DNA from: Bryopsis sp. KO-2023
Taxonomy: Eukaryota > Chlorophyta > Ulvophyceae > Bryopsidales > Bryopsidaceae
Length of the DNA stretch: 64,000 nucleotides
Direction of reading: 5' to 3'
NCBI GenBank assembly: GCA_030272585.1
Contig: BSYQ01000014.1
Location: 930,001 to 994,000 of the forward strand
Shown piece after piece: positions 1-11,455 of this stretch; position 1 is the stretch's first letter, and every line of letters starts with the position of its first letter. The position numbers and the translations under genes are program-made. A model generated the notes under the pieces. It ran no database searches and was not told the origin of the DNA. It saw only the letters and a list, made by a program, of their open reading frames with translations.

Positions 1-1716
1 CCTCCTTGTGTTTTTCGAGTTTCCGTGGAACTTTGCATGTTTGAAGGGGGAGACACGATAAGCGGGATCATCCGCTTGCCCGATCCGTGGGATCGCGTGT
101 TTGAACGCTTCTCCTCCTCCGCGTTTTCGTTGTCGGGTGCTCTTTTTTTTTCGTGGGTGCTATCGAACGCCGCCATCGACGGTTCGTCGGCTCGAACGCG
201 TCGATGGTTTCGCTGTCTGGGGTTGCGACTTGCCGTTTCTTAAACGAGAGTCGAAACGTGTTGCAGTGGCCGTAACAAAACCGACTTGTTCGGCTGGGAA
301 GTTTTCGACTTCATGGCTCGGGCCGATGGCGACATCCCTGTCTCAGATCCCCCAACACACCACGCGTTCAACATTTTTTCAGTCTCGAACCAACAACGAC
401 TGAAGCCCTCACACTCGGAAGGTCTGCTCGAAACGAAGCATTGGAAGTAGTTGGCTCCTCCTTTGTTGAAAAAGCGAAACAAGAAAAACCTCCTTGAAGA
501 AAAATAACGATTCCGGAGAAAATGAGTTCTGTTAAGAATCGATAATACGCTCCAGGCCTTCGGCTCGTCTGGGAGGAAACATGGTGTCTGGGGAGCGTTT
601 ATTTCGCCTTCCAAAGTGGCTTTGGCGGCGTTGGGATGCTGATCAAAACGTTGCAAGAAATGCAGGGTCGACTGTGCGACTGTGTCGACTGTTTCTCCTC
701 AACGTCTTGAAAATAGCGGGGTCGGAATCGCAGGAATTTGGTGGAATAACTGTTTCCAAAGTAATGGAATTCCATCGATGAGGGAAAAAAACGCTAAAAG
801 CCTGGCACCCAAACAGCTCCCCATCACAAGCACAGTTTGTCCAAAAGCAAATGCAGTTTTTTTTACATCCATATCAACAGGGTGGAATTCCCTGACATTC
901 AATTTAGCCTGATTGATTAAGAAAAACAGGGCAAAAGAAACGGCAGTGTGCCAGACAAACTACTGAATAAAAAATGTTTGTAGTTTTTATGAAGAAACTT
1001 TACAGACAATCAACAAGTATTCCATTTTCTATTATCCCTTGTTATTGACCATGATACACAGTAAATGCTGCAATGAGTTGTCTTACCACTGGACTAAATT
1101 AGGGGTGAGTCAGTCATAGAGAGGCCATCCGAAATTTCCAGCCTTTGCATCCTCAAAATCACACCAGGTATTGATATATTATCCATCTGCTGCATATGCC
1201 ATGTTTCACACTTCAATCAATTGACACCTTTTTCAACACATGAACGGCTTTTATAGAAAGAGGGCACCACTTGTGAATCACCAGGGGCCACCAACACCAG
1301 GAAGTGTTCAATTTTGCTCTTCCTTCACCTAATTGTACTCAAATAAAAAGGCAGGAGGGGGGGAGGGGGGGAGGGGGGTGGGGGGGGGGTGGATAAAAGA
1401 AAGATTTCCAACAGTTTGAAAAAAGTCGATTTCCCCTGAATGAAGCATTTCAATGCACACACTGTGGCTGGTGGGTTCGAATCCCACGATTCATTATGCA
1501 TAATGAACGTGGCGCTGTTTTCTTTAAGGCGTTTCCACAAGCAAACTTATCAATCAGTCTAAATTGGCGGCGCTCTCCAACTCTGTTGTTTTTGTCGACC
1601 TCAATTTCTGTCATTCCCTAGTTAACGGCGAGTCTCGCCAGTAAATCTTCGACGTGGGGTCGTGACTGTCTTTGACTGCGCCAACACGTCGTTGAGATCA
1701 TCAGGAGTGTGCCGAG
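1..1716. other. Left-edge sequence without a resolved gene
   Basis: The first 700 bases are GC-rich and gene-like, with open frames on both strands. The best is a minus-strand stretch at about 240-656, but it has no recognisable domain and no convincing splice chain, so no gene is called. From about 700 to 1700 the sequence becomes AT-rich, with a G-rich tract at 1354-1390. A tRNA T-arm-like box lies at about 1474-1492. Confidence 0.5.
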
Positions 1717-3132
1717 ATGTTTCGCTCGCTACTCATAACTGGCCGTATCGGGCGTCAGTTTCTTGGAGACCGACATACGATCCGGGACCAGAAGAGACGA
1801 CGGCCAAGACCATACATCGCGTGGCAGCCACGGCGTGAGTCGCTTAACTCCGCTGGAAAAATCTCATTCCAACACCTATTCTCAATGTTACTGAGTTGTG
1901 CTTTCACTTTCCCACAGGTGAGAGGCCAGCAACAGGTCAAAACATGCTTGCAAATTTGCAAGGTTTAAACCGCAACCTTAAGGTTCGAAACTTCGAGCCC
2001 CCATAACACTGCCCTCCCAGGGAGAAACATTGCAAACAATACAAGAATGAAGATAGAACTTGAAGGAAGGGGGGTGAGTGTTTTATTGATGGTGTGTATT
2101 AACCAGATTAAGATTCCTAAGACAACTGCTGCGAATCCATGTGGATCGGTGAACAAGAGGTGGTGCCTCTCTTTTGCTGTACTTGTTTGTTTGCTTGCTT
2201 GCTTGCTTGTTTTTTTTGCTGTGGGTTTTAATTATTGATTGATTGACTGAAGGAGGGCTGGACTGCCAGAAAAACAACAACAATGATTACACACTGGACT
2301 GTCAGAAAACGGATTCATTGGCTTTCTGAAAAAAGGAACAAAACCAAGGAAGGGGGCGACCCCTGTAGTTTTGGTTGTAACGCTCGCAAATAAACAGCAT
2401 CCGAGGTTGAATTGGACGTTGATGTGGGGGGTTTCTAGGTGAAGGTAACGGTCATAGGTGACTCTGCAAACCATTTAACCAGTGCTCAGCAAGAAACAGA
2501 AGCTGAAGCATCCGTGGAGCCCGTTGCTCAAGTTGTGTCAAATGTGGTGTCGACTGTTGAAGATGGTAATGCTGTCATTTGACATAAGACATGCAAATGC
2601 ATGCAACACAATCATTTCTTGGCAACACAATGCTGTCTATATTGAACTGCTAGGATGTCCACTTGAATGAATTGTAGTGAACTGCTGGGAGCAACCTCTT
2701 GGGTGGATGCATGCATTTGATTTCCACTCCACCAGAAGATGATGATTGCCCACAGAATTCACCTTAGCATACCAGATTTTGCATGGCTCCCAGCTGCTAT
2801 GTTCTTTCCTTGTGTTTTTTGGGGGGGAGGGGGAAGAGTGAAATGCATGGCTTGAGAAAATCTGTACATATATGCCCTCATGTCGCTCGCTCAAGAACTG
2901 AGAGACGCATGTCTTCACCATGCCCAGTGCGCAACAGTGGAACTTGGGTGCAAACCTCCCTCCGATGCGCTCCTATGAAACGCGAGCTTTGCCGATGCAT
3001 CCTCGATTATGGGAACCCGTCTTGCTGCGGTGGAGAGGTGAAAAAAGAGCGCTCCACAAAAGTATTGAGGCGCCCCCCGCGCAGGAGAAGATATACCAAC
3101 AATGTATTAAGGCATCTTTTGCCCAGGGGTGA
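1717..3132 (+). CDS. Small protein with mitochondrial-type N-terminus, four exons
   Basis: Model: join(1717..1834, 1918..1982, 2439..2565, 2903..3132), 179 residues. All three introns are GT-AG and the phases close exactly (1, 0, 1). I do not recognise the family. The N-terminus (MFRSLLITGRIGRQF, then many Arg and no acidic residue until D18) resembles a mitochondrial presequence. The middle (about residues 62-103) is Ala/Val/Glu-rich. The C-terminal 75 residues are Arg/Pro/Trp-rich (RLWEPVLLRWRGEKRAL) and look like a small folded or ribosome-associated domain. The last exon alone could also start at an internal Met (2920), giving 70 residues. The stop is followed at once by an AATAAG-like signal. 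A mitochondrial ribosomal or respiratory accessory protein is a guess. The exon 3 acceptor could be six bases later. Confidence 0.5.
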
Positions 3133-4679
3133 ATAAGGAGGGAGTCCGCCCCCCCCCTCCGCAAACCCATCACAGAACTGGCGGAACTGGCGGAGCCGAG
3201 AGGCTATAGCCTGTGAAAAAAGCTCGCGCCGAGTGATATTTGATTTTGAAAAGATCGATTGTCGTACGAATGTTGGGTGAATGCGGGGAATGATGGAAGA
3301 GGCTTCTGACCAGAGAAGATTGGAGGTTGCTTACAACGGGATGCTGAATCAATGAAGTTTTTTGGTCAAACACACAGACTCTGTTTCGGAAACGGGCCTG
3401 TGTTTGAAGGAGAAAGATTTTTGTGTTTGTTTGTGATTGTTGTGTGGGGTCACAATCGACGTTTTTTAAGTTTTATGAATTTAACAGAGTTTAAATGTGA
3501 GGGATGATAAAAAAAGGCAAGGCAATAAACAGATGTGGATTGACCGAACTTGACATTTCAAATCTAATCAAAATAAAAGCAGCCTACTTACGTTGTGAAG
3601 GAGAAAAGCTGATCTGCTATTGCAAACAACACTTAATCAACTATATGGTAATCATACATAACTGAACAAAGAAACAAACAAACAAACAAACAACTTAAAA
3701 AACTAATTTGGAACCAAAACAATCCTCACCAAGGTGGTTTTCAGAAATTCGAAATGGAGTGAGTTAATTAGCAAGAAAAAGATTGTGCCTCGTTTTCATC
3801 TCATTTTTTCTTTTTCTTTTTTCTCAAAAAGGCTTATAAAACAGGTTTTTAGGTCTACACAGGTCATTGTGGAGAGTGGCGATTCTCTTCCAATTCTGTG
3901 TTTATTTATTTGTTTGTTTGTTTTCAACCCATCGCAGACAAACGATTTTTTCAGCGTTTTCGCAACGTAGTTCTAACTCTGACAGTTTCATTTTCATCAG
4001 AGTTCAAACTAACCGAGATGAACTCCCTACTTTTGTGATTCCATAGTAGATATATTCAGTGCCGCCATTTGACTTAAAAAAATAATAAAAATTGAAGCGT
4101 TATCATTGATTTGAGACATGGCCAGAATGAAAGGAGTTTCACAACAAGAATAGAAACCCTGCCCAGCATCAAGAGTCCAAAAAGCAACTGTGTGTTACAA
4201 CATGGGAAAAATCTTCCCCAAAACCATTCTTATTGCCAACGAAGTCCTGTGATATGCTATTCAGGTCCCTTTCCCCCTCTCTACCCTTCCCCCCCCCCTT
4301 CTGCCTTTCCCTCCCAGAAAAAAGAAAAAAACACAAAAATAGAATCCTAGAAAGCAGATAAGGAACAAAGAGAACCAAATCAAACTTTTGGCAGCCATCG
4401 CTGGACGAATCAGCAGGCGCAGTCCGACAATAATTCTATGCAGCCATCGCTGGTCAATCAGCAGGCGCCGCCTGATAATAATTCTCAAGTCCCCTGGGCA
4501 TCCAGAGCGGCGAAGCATCGCTCTTCTACTACATTGACGACCTTATTGTTCCCGTCCGATCTGATCGCCGCCGGCGCCGCCACCTCTTCGGAGGATTGGC
4601 GGCTGGTGGGTCATAATTTTCTTGCAACGTGGGATTTTTGGATTCGGACTCCCTCGGAGGGTCTTCCTCGATCGCATAG
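3133..4679. other. AT-rich spacer
   Basis: No gene is seen. An (AAAC)n microsatellite lies near 3676-3696. Near 4390-4470 a short imperfect tandem duplication carries the shared phrase GCAGCCATCGCTGG followed by a TCAGCAGGCGC block. GC content rises from 4400 towards the minus-strand candidate gene. Confidence 0.5.
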
Positions 4680-5180
4680 CTATCGCATGAATCGAGAGGA
4701 GAGGCACCTCCGCTCCCCAGAGAAGCTCGATTGGCTGCATGCATCATCAGTTCCAGAAAAAAACAGGGGTCGAAACATCGTTTGCGCCTGCAATCAGCAA
4801 GCCTCGTCAGACGACCGTGTTTTGGTTCTCGTCGCCATGCATCGATTTCACTTTCGCCGAGGGCCCATAACGCAATCGCAGGAAACAAGAAGTGGGTGGA
4901 GCAAAGCATGGCTCACCTCGGCGAAGCGCCTGGTTTCGTTGAACACCCTTCGTCTGTCTGGGTCGGTGATGTCTTGAAAAGGACACCTATTGGGTGTTGG
5001 CGGTGTTCTCCGTGTGGAGGGGTTTGAGCGTTCCTCGACTCGAGGGGCGACGTTTTCGCGATCGTCCCCAAACTCCTCAAAGCCGTCAGTTACACGCAGC
5101 GAAACTGTCGCCCTGCATCCCTCGAACGCGATCATCAATTCCACCTCCTCCGGGACAATTATCGCGACAGCGCTCGACAT
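4680..5180 (-). CDS. Weak two-exon candidate gene, unknown protein
   Basis: Model: complement(join(4680..4787, 4917..5180)), 123 residues. It starts at an ATG in good context (AAAATGTCG) within a CpG-rich island. Exon 1 encodes an acidic, regular sequence (SSAVAIIVPEEVELMIAFEG) and ends at a strong donor (GAG|GTGAGC). The acceptor at 4788 (TTGCAG) keeps phase 0. Other joins are possible: an internal donor near 5020 in phase 2 would read a different, Arg-rich last exon down to about 4529. There is no recognisable domain, and several shadow frames on the plus strand are also open, so this could be a non-coding CpG-rich promoter region. Confidence 0.3.
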
Positions 5181-5998
5181 TTTCTCTTTTTCTTGCGAGG
5201 TGTGTTTGGCGTTGAGAAACGAAAAACGAAACAATCCGCTGAACGCTCGGCGAGGGTTCCCCCGACGCTGGAGGCATTTTTAGAGCACCAAGGCAGTAAC
5301 CCGGATTCTGTACACCAAAGCCAATTGAATCTGGCGTCGATGGCGGCGAAAGAGAAGCAACTGAAAACTGGGGGACAGAAACCGAACTGATTCTGTATTT
5401 CTGGATTGAACCCCTTTTTTTATCAACACCAGTAATGACATCTTTTTGCTTTCACAAAAGCCAAGGGCCCCACATAATTGAATGATTGAGCGTCGGTTAT
5501 TTTGGCATTCTCTCCCACGGTACAGGTCCTGGATGCCATCAAAACTGTCCAGACAAAAAACAAAACTTTTTTGGGGGGAAAGGGGCTTTGAAGCTTTACG
5601 AAAATACAACTGGATAAGTCGAACCGAAACTGAACTGATCAGTTCAGTTTATCATGATAGGCTGTCGCAGCTTGTGGACAGACCCTTTAAGAGAAAATTT
5701 CCGGTGCCTGGTCCAGATTCTTTCAGAGTGGTGGTTTTGTTGATGGCTGGTCGGAGCTTGCACCAGATTTCCATGCCACCTTATTTTTTCCACCTTTAAT
5801 TTTCTTAGCACTGTCTCCTGAAATTCACACTGTTGTTGGTTTTTAAGTTGTGGAGTACACTTATGCAGACACAAACCAACCCAGCTGAGTTAAGGCAGTG
5901 GTATGGACCTTTTCGGAATGGATCTTTGGGTAGAGCTACATTTAATAGTGGGAAAAGAGCGCTTAAAAAGTCTAGGTATTTGTTTGTGATGGCTTCAC
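5181..5998. other. Spacer without recognised gene
   Basis: Open frames occur on both strands, but none shows a domain, a splice chain or convincing composition. From about 5880 the plus strand begins to look like the degraded upstream part of the LINE tail that follows. Confidence 0.4.
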
Positions 5999-6250
5999 GA
6001 TTTACGTATATATGGAGGAAATGATCATCGATATCCTCGAGATCAACGGCTATGCGTTTTTTGCAGCTTAGGGGTCCTTGAGGACGAATTTCACCATCTT
6101 TTTGTGTGTCCGCGTTTTCGTCATATTCATTTACGATACGGTGATTTGTTTTGTCTTCGTTCTCTTAGACGTCTTTTTGGGCATTCAAACAAACAAACAA
6201 CATTTACATTGTGTAGGAGATGCCGCTCTCCTATTACAACGAATATATAA
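5999..6250 (+). mobile_element. LINE-type retrotransposon C-terminal remnant (plus)
   Basis: Read from about 6014 in one frame, the plus strand encodes RYPRDQRLCVFC, then LEDEFHHLFVCPRF, and stops at 6248-6250. This is the zinc-knuckle pattern CxxC...EDExHxxxxCP found at the C-terminal end of many non-LTR retrotransposon ORF2 proteins. No reverse transcriptase or endonuclease domain is visible upstream, and the frame is broken before about 6014. It is a dead 5'-truncated fragment. It has no ATG of its own in this frame. Confidence 0.55.
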
Positions 6251-6720
6251 TGATCCAATCTATTCCCATAGAATCAATTGTCTAATCTGAATTGCCTTTC
6301 GTAAATAAAAAGCCACCCGATAAATGTTTTGTTGATTAAAAAACCCTTTGATATTTCGAAAAACAAACAAATCCGAAAATGATCTTCTTAAACCATTATA
6401 TAACGGGCAAATAAAAATAAAATGTGATTCATCTTCAATCCAAGGTGAACCACAATAAGGACAATATCTTCGTTGTCTGTCCACATTTTCGTATCGACCA
6501 GTTTCTATTGCCAAAACAGAACATCCCAATCTAAACCTCATATATAAAGAGCGAAGACTTCGATCTCCAATTGACTCTTAAACGTTTTAAACCATCTCGC
6601 CCACAATAAAAAGAATTTAAATAGGACTCAACTTTAGGATATCGACCAGCCTTTTTGGGCATTCAGATACACTTCGGGTGGCTCGTTTTCTTTTTGATGT
6701 AAATGTTGTTTGTTTGTTTC
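6190..6720. repeat. Inverted repeat around the minus LINE remnant
   Basis: A 21-bp block beginning ACAAACAAACAACATTTAC near 6190-6211 recurs in reverse complement near 6698-6719. The phrase CTTTTTGGGCATTCA occurs beside both copies in the same orientation (about 6173 and 6650). This may reflect local duplication and inversion of LINE 3' sequence. Confidence 0.5.
6260..6541 (-). mobile_element. LINE-type retrotransposon C-terminal remnant (minus)
   Basis: The minus strand encodes RFRLGCSVLAIETGRYENVD followed by a zinc-knuckle segment (CPYC ... EDESHF ... CPLY) and an AFYLRKA-like tail. This is the classic end of a LINE ORF2 protein (lRlGcs.LaiEtGRy...RyCplC...EDE.HFl..CPlY). Only about 90 residues are intact, and traces of upstream sequence up to about 6620 are frame-broken. 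It faces the plus-strand remnant tail to tail, with about 10 bp between the stop codons. The two differ strongly at protein level, so they come from different families or old copies. Confidence 0.65.
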
Positions 6721-7615
6721 TTTTTGATTTATTTCGGTTTAGGGTTCACTTGATGACGACCGGGTAGTAGGCATTCTTTGGTTTGGTATGATCTTTATCT
6801 AGGAAACTTTTGTCGTTGCAATAGAGGCCTGGGCATTGATGTAATTGATGTTTGTTTGCAATAGAGGCCTAGGCTTCTACACATATAATATTGTTCGTTT
6901 GTTTGTTTGTTTGTGATGGCCTGCCATAAAAGATGCGATGGTTCCCCATAATTTGACAATAAAAAAGATTTTGTGAGATGCTCATTTCCTGAATCTTTCT
7001 GTTGTTTTAGATCTGGGATATGTCGCCTGTTTAAAAACGAGTTTGAGGCTCCAGGAATCAACTGTAGATGGCAAGCCAAATTTAGGTCTAAAGTTAGACC
7101 AATAAACTAGATTCAACAGGATTCAAACTAAATGAGAAAGGTTCGATTTGAAATCAATTTTTTTTACATCCCGACGCATCATGAACGGATTCGGTGCAAT
7201 CATTCCCAAATTATTTTTGCTGCAACACTGAACCCAACTTTAGATAAAAAAAATAATATAAAAAAACACGGAACTGAGGTGATCACTTTGAAGAAAATAA
7301 AAAAACGCTCCAGAAAGCCACGAACAAATCTGACCAACAGCAAGTCGTGTTAGCCCAAACACGGTTCGACGCTGAGTCGATATCATGCATCAAGCCAAAG
7401 GACTTACTGTCTCCTGTATAATGTCCAGACCGCAATGTGCGCTGGAAATTCAACAGACCGCCTCTCAGACCAACCAAGAAAAATTCACGATCGACGATTC
7501 AAGAGTTAAAAGGTCACAAACGCATTTGTACTTCTCCGATTCCTGCAAACAAAAGCATTTTAGTTAATTGAGCGTTCCCAGTCGACAGCCATCAAACATG
7601 TTGCTGTCACGCAAT
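6721..7615. other. AT-rich spacer
   Basis: No gene is recognised. It contains (GTTT)n runs near 6896-6913 and a short direct repeat GCAATAGAGGCCT at about 6817 and 6859. Confidence 0.5.
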
Positions 7616-8759
7616 TCAATTGCTCACCACACACACTTCCTCGCCCAAGCACTCGGGCTCGGTGCACTGTCCTTTTTTATTGTCGCACTCATCTGCAAGA
7701 CAGCAGCACTTTTCAGTCAGGCACAAAATTTGTTTGCAGCCGGCAAACAGTAGATGAACACACCATCGATCCCAATCGTGGGAAGCAGTGGGGACTCACC
7801 GTCACCATCGTCGGGGTCGTCACCTCCATCGTTGGGGTCGTCACCTCCATCGTTGTCGGGGCGGGGGTTGCGGCGCCTTCGACCACCACCGCCACCACCG
7901 CCGCCTCCTCCTCCACCGCCGCCTCCTCCTCCGCCTCCACCACCACCGCCTCCTCCTCCTCCACCACCGCCGCCTCCACCACCACCGCCGCCGCCGCCTC
8001 CGCCGCCACCGCCGCCTCCTGCGGCTGCGGCGGATTTTTCTTCATCTTCTTCGTCTTCATCTTCACCACTTCCCTTGGCTCTTCTCCTCTTCCTCGCCTT
8101 GGCTTTGTTCTTCCTCCTTCCCTTGGCTTTTCTCTTTCTGCCCAACAGACGCCTCATCCCGGAATCGCACGTCACTCTTCCAGAACAGCAGGAATTCTTT
8201 TTGGTTACAGCATCAGCGCATCGACCAGTGCCGTTCTTCCCCTTGGGCTTGCAAGTCACGGTGGGGCGCGTGCATACTTTGTCAGCTCTTTCGCACTGGG
8301 GATGGCGAAAACAGACATTCATCAGAAAATATCACCCGCGGCTGCCCTCGCCAACCGTTGCTGTCTTCGAGAAAACTCACCTGTCCACCGCTTAGGCACA
8401 TCTGGATACAAGCTGCCTCGCTTTCGTACTCCTGCTCCATGCCTGAAGAAGAGAACATGAAAAGGCTTTTTTTCGTCACCCACGAAAAAGCACAGCAGAA
8501 AAGGCAAACGAACTTCCTAGCAAAGCCAACACACCCAACGGTGAACTTACACATAGCAGTGCCCAGCAACGATCTCTGGGGGCCCAGGTTCGCCACCGCC
8601 GACGTGTCTGAAGAAAAAAGAGCGTGAAAGGGTAAGCCGCCAAACCGAGCCACGACGTTGCACAGCCAGGACTACATTCGTCAGCGCACCATCGGATTGG
8701 GCAGAGTGGCACGTCGCCAAGGCTCCAAGAATGGTGAGGAGCAACCACATCGCGTTCAT
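7616..8759 (-). CDS. Secreted cysteine-rich poly-glycine protein, copy 1
   Basis: Model: complement(join(7616..7692, 7800..8295, 8381..8442, 8551..8607, 8690..8759)), 253 residues, all phases closing. Exon 1 is a signal peptide (MNAMWLLLTILGALATCHSA). Exons 2-3 form a short Cys segment with a CxxxC pair (EAACIQMC). Exon 4 holds a six-Cys region (...VTCKPKGKNGTGRC...SCCSGRVTCDSG), a Lys/Arg-rich stretch, an acidic stretch (SGEDEDEEDEE), about 46 consecutive glycines, then RRRRN and an Asp/Pro/Gly tail. Exon 5 has a last Cys cluster (DECDNKKGQC). It is paralogous, intron for intron, to the gene at 60654-61886. Function is unknown; an extracellular matrix or scale component is an inference from composition. 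The last exon may instead splice at the GTGAGC just before the stop. Confidence 0.7.
7882..8019 (-). repeat. GGN trinucleotide tract encoding poly-Gly, copy 1
   Basis: About 46 GGN codons with mixed third positions (GGT, GGA, GGC, GGG) on the minus strand. Interruptions at the third position only indicate protein-level retention of glycine rather than pure DNA slippage. Confidence 0.85.
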
Positions 8760-9564
8760 TGTGTTGCTTCGGGATTCGCGGTTTGGGAAACCCCCGAGTC
8801 CGTATTTGAGCGCGCTCGCCCTCTTCCTCGTGGCACCAGCGTTCCATCGCCCCCCCATCGTTGGCTTGATGGATCCACCACGAGGTTCTGTGGACCTCCG
8901 CTTTTTGGGCATCAATCCACGGTTATTATGAATTTTGTTCTAATTGTACTGGACGCCATCCCATCAGATATTGAAGATTTTTATGTCTGAGGGCCCTGCA
9001 GGGTGATCAAAGGGGTCACATAAGTTGGCTGCAGTCAGCTGAATATCCACTTGTTGTGGGTTTTTCAGGCTTCGGGTTGGTGATTTACCCAAGCATATGC
9101 AAATGTCAATAGTGTTCTCTGCTCCTGGTCTATAGACTGTGAAATAGTTGCAAGCCGAAAAATTACATCGAGTCATGGATCAATTTGGTCGACTCAGTGT
9201 GGCGTTTCGCATTATTGACAGAAGCTGGGAATCATATAACGGAAGTGGAAGTGGAAGTGGAAGTGGAAGTTGGTTATGTTTTGGACAACTCCTCGAGTGA
9301 AAGCGATTGACTTGCATAGGGAGGACAAACAGTTTCGGTTCACTGAAATGATTCTTAACAATAAACACCCCATCTGTTTCCCCCACATTTATTATTGACC
9401 CTCCCCATGGATCATCACGAAGGGCCCCAACAAAACCTCCACCACCCTGCTTGCTTTCCCTCCAACAAGTTTCGCCCGGAAATCCTATCCCAAAAAAAAA
9501 AACGCATCCATTCACCATTAACAGCAGCTGTGATGCCAATCACAGGAGCTGTTATTTTAAACAA
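8760..9564. other. Upstream flank of the poly-Gly gene and repeat-bearing spacer
   Basis: About 150 bases upstream of the ATG (8760-8910) match the flank of the second poly-Gly gene (about 60500-60653) in inverted orientation, so the duplication included the promoter. At 9241-9270 there are five perfect GGAAGT units. Bases 9180-9340 belong to a dispersed repeat that recurs, inverted, near 52330-52450. Confidence 0.55.
9241..9270. repeat. (GGAAGT)5 microsatellite
   Basis: Five exact hexamers of GGAAGT in a row. Confidence 0.95.
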
Positions 9565-11455
9565 TTACAGGGGCAGGTCTTCGACACTCCCGTTGCGTCG
9601 CTGTTCTTCTGTCTGACTTTTTCCGTAGGTTGGCAGCCCGATGGAGTTCTGCCTCCTAGCACCCTCCTCCAGCTGATATTTCATCAAAGTCCGGGTCTCT
9701 TGTGCCAGCGCGCATGGCTGACACCAAATCCACAGCAGCACATCTGGACAGCAAAGGAAAAAAAACACCCCCAAAATAGATCAAAATCAGAATAACAGTT
9801 GAGATCTGCTTTCAGATCTGTTCATCACAAAAAAAACATTGAAAAAAAAAAAACGAAGAAAAGCATTAGCGAAAAAGCATCAGAGCATTTAAAAAGGAGT
9901 TGTATAACCGGGACCTGTTTGTTAGATATTTGCTGTTCGTTTCTTTCCGCAGATTTGTTGGAATTTTTTACTGCTCAATTCGGATGATTTGTCATTTTCT
10001 TCTGACAAAAGCTGCCATTTTGAATCTATTTTTGTGCTGTCTTCAAAAACGAAAAAAAAAACGAAAAAAAAAGCATCGTCGATCAACATTGACAGAGAAG
10101 CAAATCCTCGACAACTCAGCAAAAAAAGAAACAATCAATCCATCCTCCACTGTGCTTGACATTTTTCGAGCGGACTTTTAAAATATTTTCAAGGGATATT
10201 TACCTTTTATCCAGTGCCCTTGAATGTTGTATTCCTGCCTGATTCTCATCCTCATCAAAATCCCATGAACGGTCCAGATAAAAAGACCCAAACTCATGAG
10301 GACAGCACACACAGTGAAGGCCACCGGACGAAATCTGACAGCAAAAAAACACCAACATCAGTGATTTTCTGAGGTCATTTTGCACAGATAAGCATGTTTT
10401 TGCTAGATGTCGAGAAAACACCCAAATCATCATTCTTGTATGGAGTAAAGCCCCCCGAATTTACCATCGAAAACAGTAATTCTGTTGCGAGCAAAACAGG
10501 TATTGTGTTCATACATCCCCTCCCCCCCCCAAAAAAAAAAAAAAAGAAAAAGAAAAAAACCCCTGAAAAATTGAAAAAAAAACAGAAAACAGAAAATCCT
10601 CCCGGCCCCTTCAAAAAAGAAAAAAAAAAGAGTAAAAATCCCCCCCTCTGTTTGAATCCTACCTGTGGCCTGTGATGCAGAGCGAGGCTGGAGCATCGCC
10701 TTTGTATTGTGGGAAATTCTCTTTGTTGACGTAGTAGCAATGGATTCGAACGGAATCCGACCCAATGATCAAAAGCACCACAGGGCAAAGCAGAATCAAA
10801 AACAGCAAACTCCACAGCCACCCCCTGGATCCGAAGGCGACGTGGCGGTTGATGCTGTTACAAAAAAGAAAGAAAAAAATACAGTCGATGCCATGTCAAA
10901 AGCAATACATGAGGGTTTTTCAAGGTAGGTTTGTTTTCAAGGTAGGTTTTTTGAGATTTGATTTAAAAAAAAAAAATGAGGTTTTGGGCATTCGGGATGG
11001 TAGCTTCAGGTCAGCGTTTCCTTGAAAGGATGGAGTCGGCTTTCGACAGCCTTCCGAAAAAGAGCTCATATAAATCTTCAGAGATTGCAGCTGCTGGATT
11101 CTAATTTCCAACAAATTTTTCTTGACGCTATGTCAGACACCGTGGCGGCGGGTGGGCGCCAACCCAATTCTCCAGCCACCACCCCATCCCATCCCGAGAT
11201 GGCCCCTTGGAAAAAGAAACGAATATCCCGCACGGCTTCAGCCATTACCACGGGCGGGGAAAAAGCGCGAAACAAAGTTTGAAAAAAAAAAGGAAATCAA
11301 AACAGAATTTACCCTTGAGCAACCCAGGGCCACGCTGAGGAAAGAGAGAACGCAGCACATCCCAGGTAGTCGCATTCACCACACTGCATCCACACGGGGA
11401 AATGCCACTTGCCCGCCCGCGCTAGATTCATGCGATGACCGTCGGAGTCCGCCAT
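9565..11455 (-). CDS. PLAC8-like membrane protein
   Basis: Model: complement(join(9565..9743, 10204..10334, 10663..10854, 11141..11205, 11396..11455)), 208 residues. The last three exons are well supported: all junction phases close (2, 2, 1). Exon 3 has a strong membrane segment (WLWSLLFLILLCPVVLLIIG). Exon 4 has a second (VAFTVCAVLMSLGLFIWTV). The last exon has the short Cys motif CQPCALAQETRTL, which matches the C-terminal signature of PLAC8/cornifelin-family proteins (CxPCxLxQExR). The tail is polar and probably cytosolic. The first two exons are less certain: the donor at 11395 is weak (GTGTGG), and a longer first exon is possible. PLAC8 members include organ-size and metal-transport regulators in plants; no role can be assigned here. 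Confidence 0.6.

Noticed and set aside
7754..8395. Long poly-proline reading frame opposite the poly-glycine gene (also 61105-61671)
   Set aside because: It is the antisense of GGN codons. The sense strand has the signal peptide, conserved introns and Cys core.
7616..8759. Kunitz-type inhibitor domain in the Cys-rich head
   Set aside because: A C-x3-C pair after a charged helix is reminiscent, but the six-Cys Kunitz spacing is not met in either copy.
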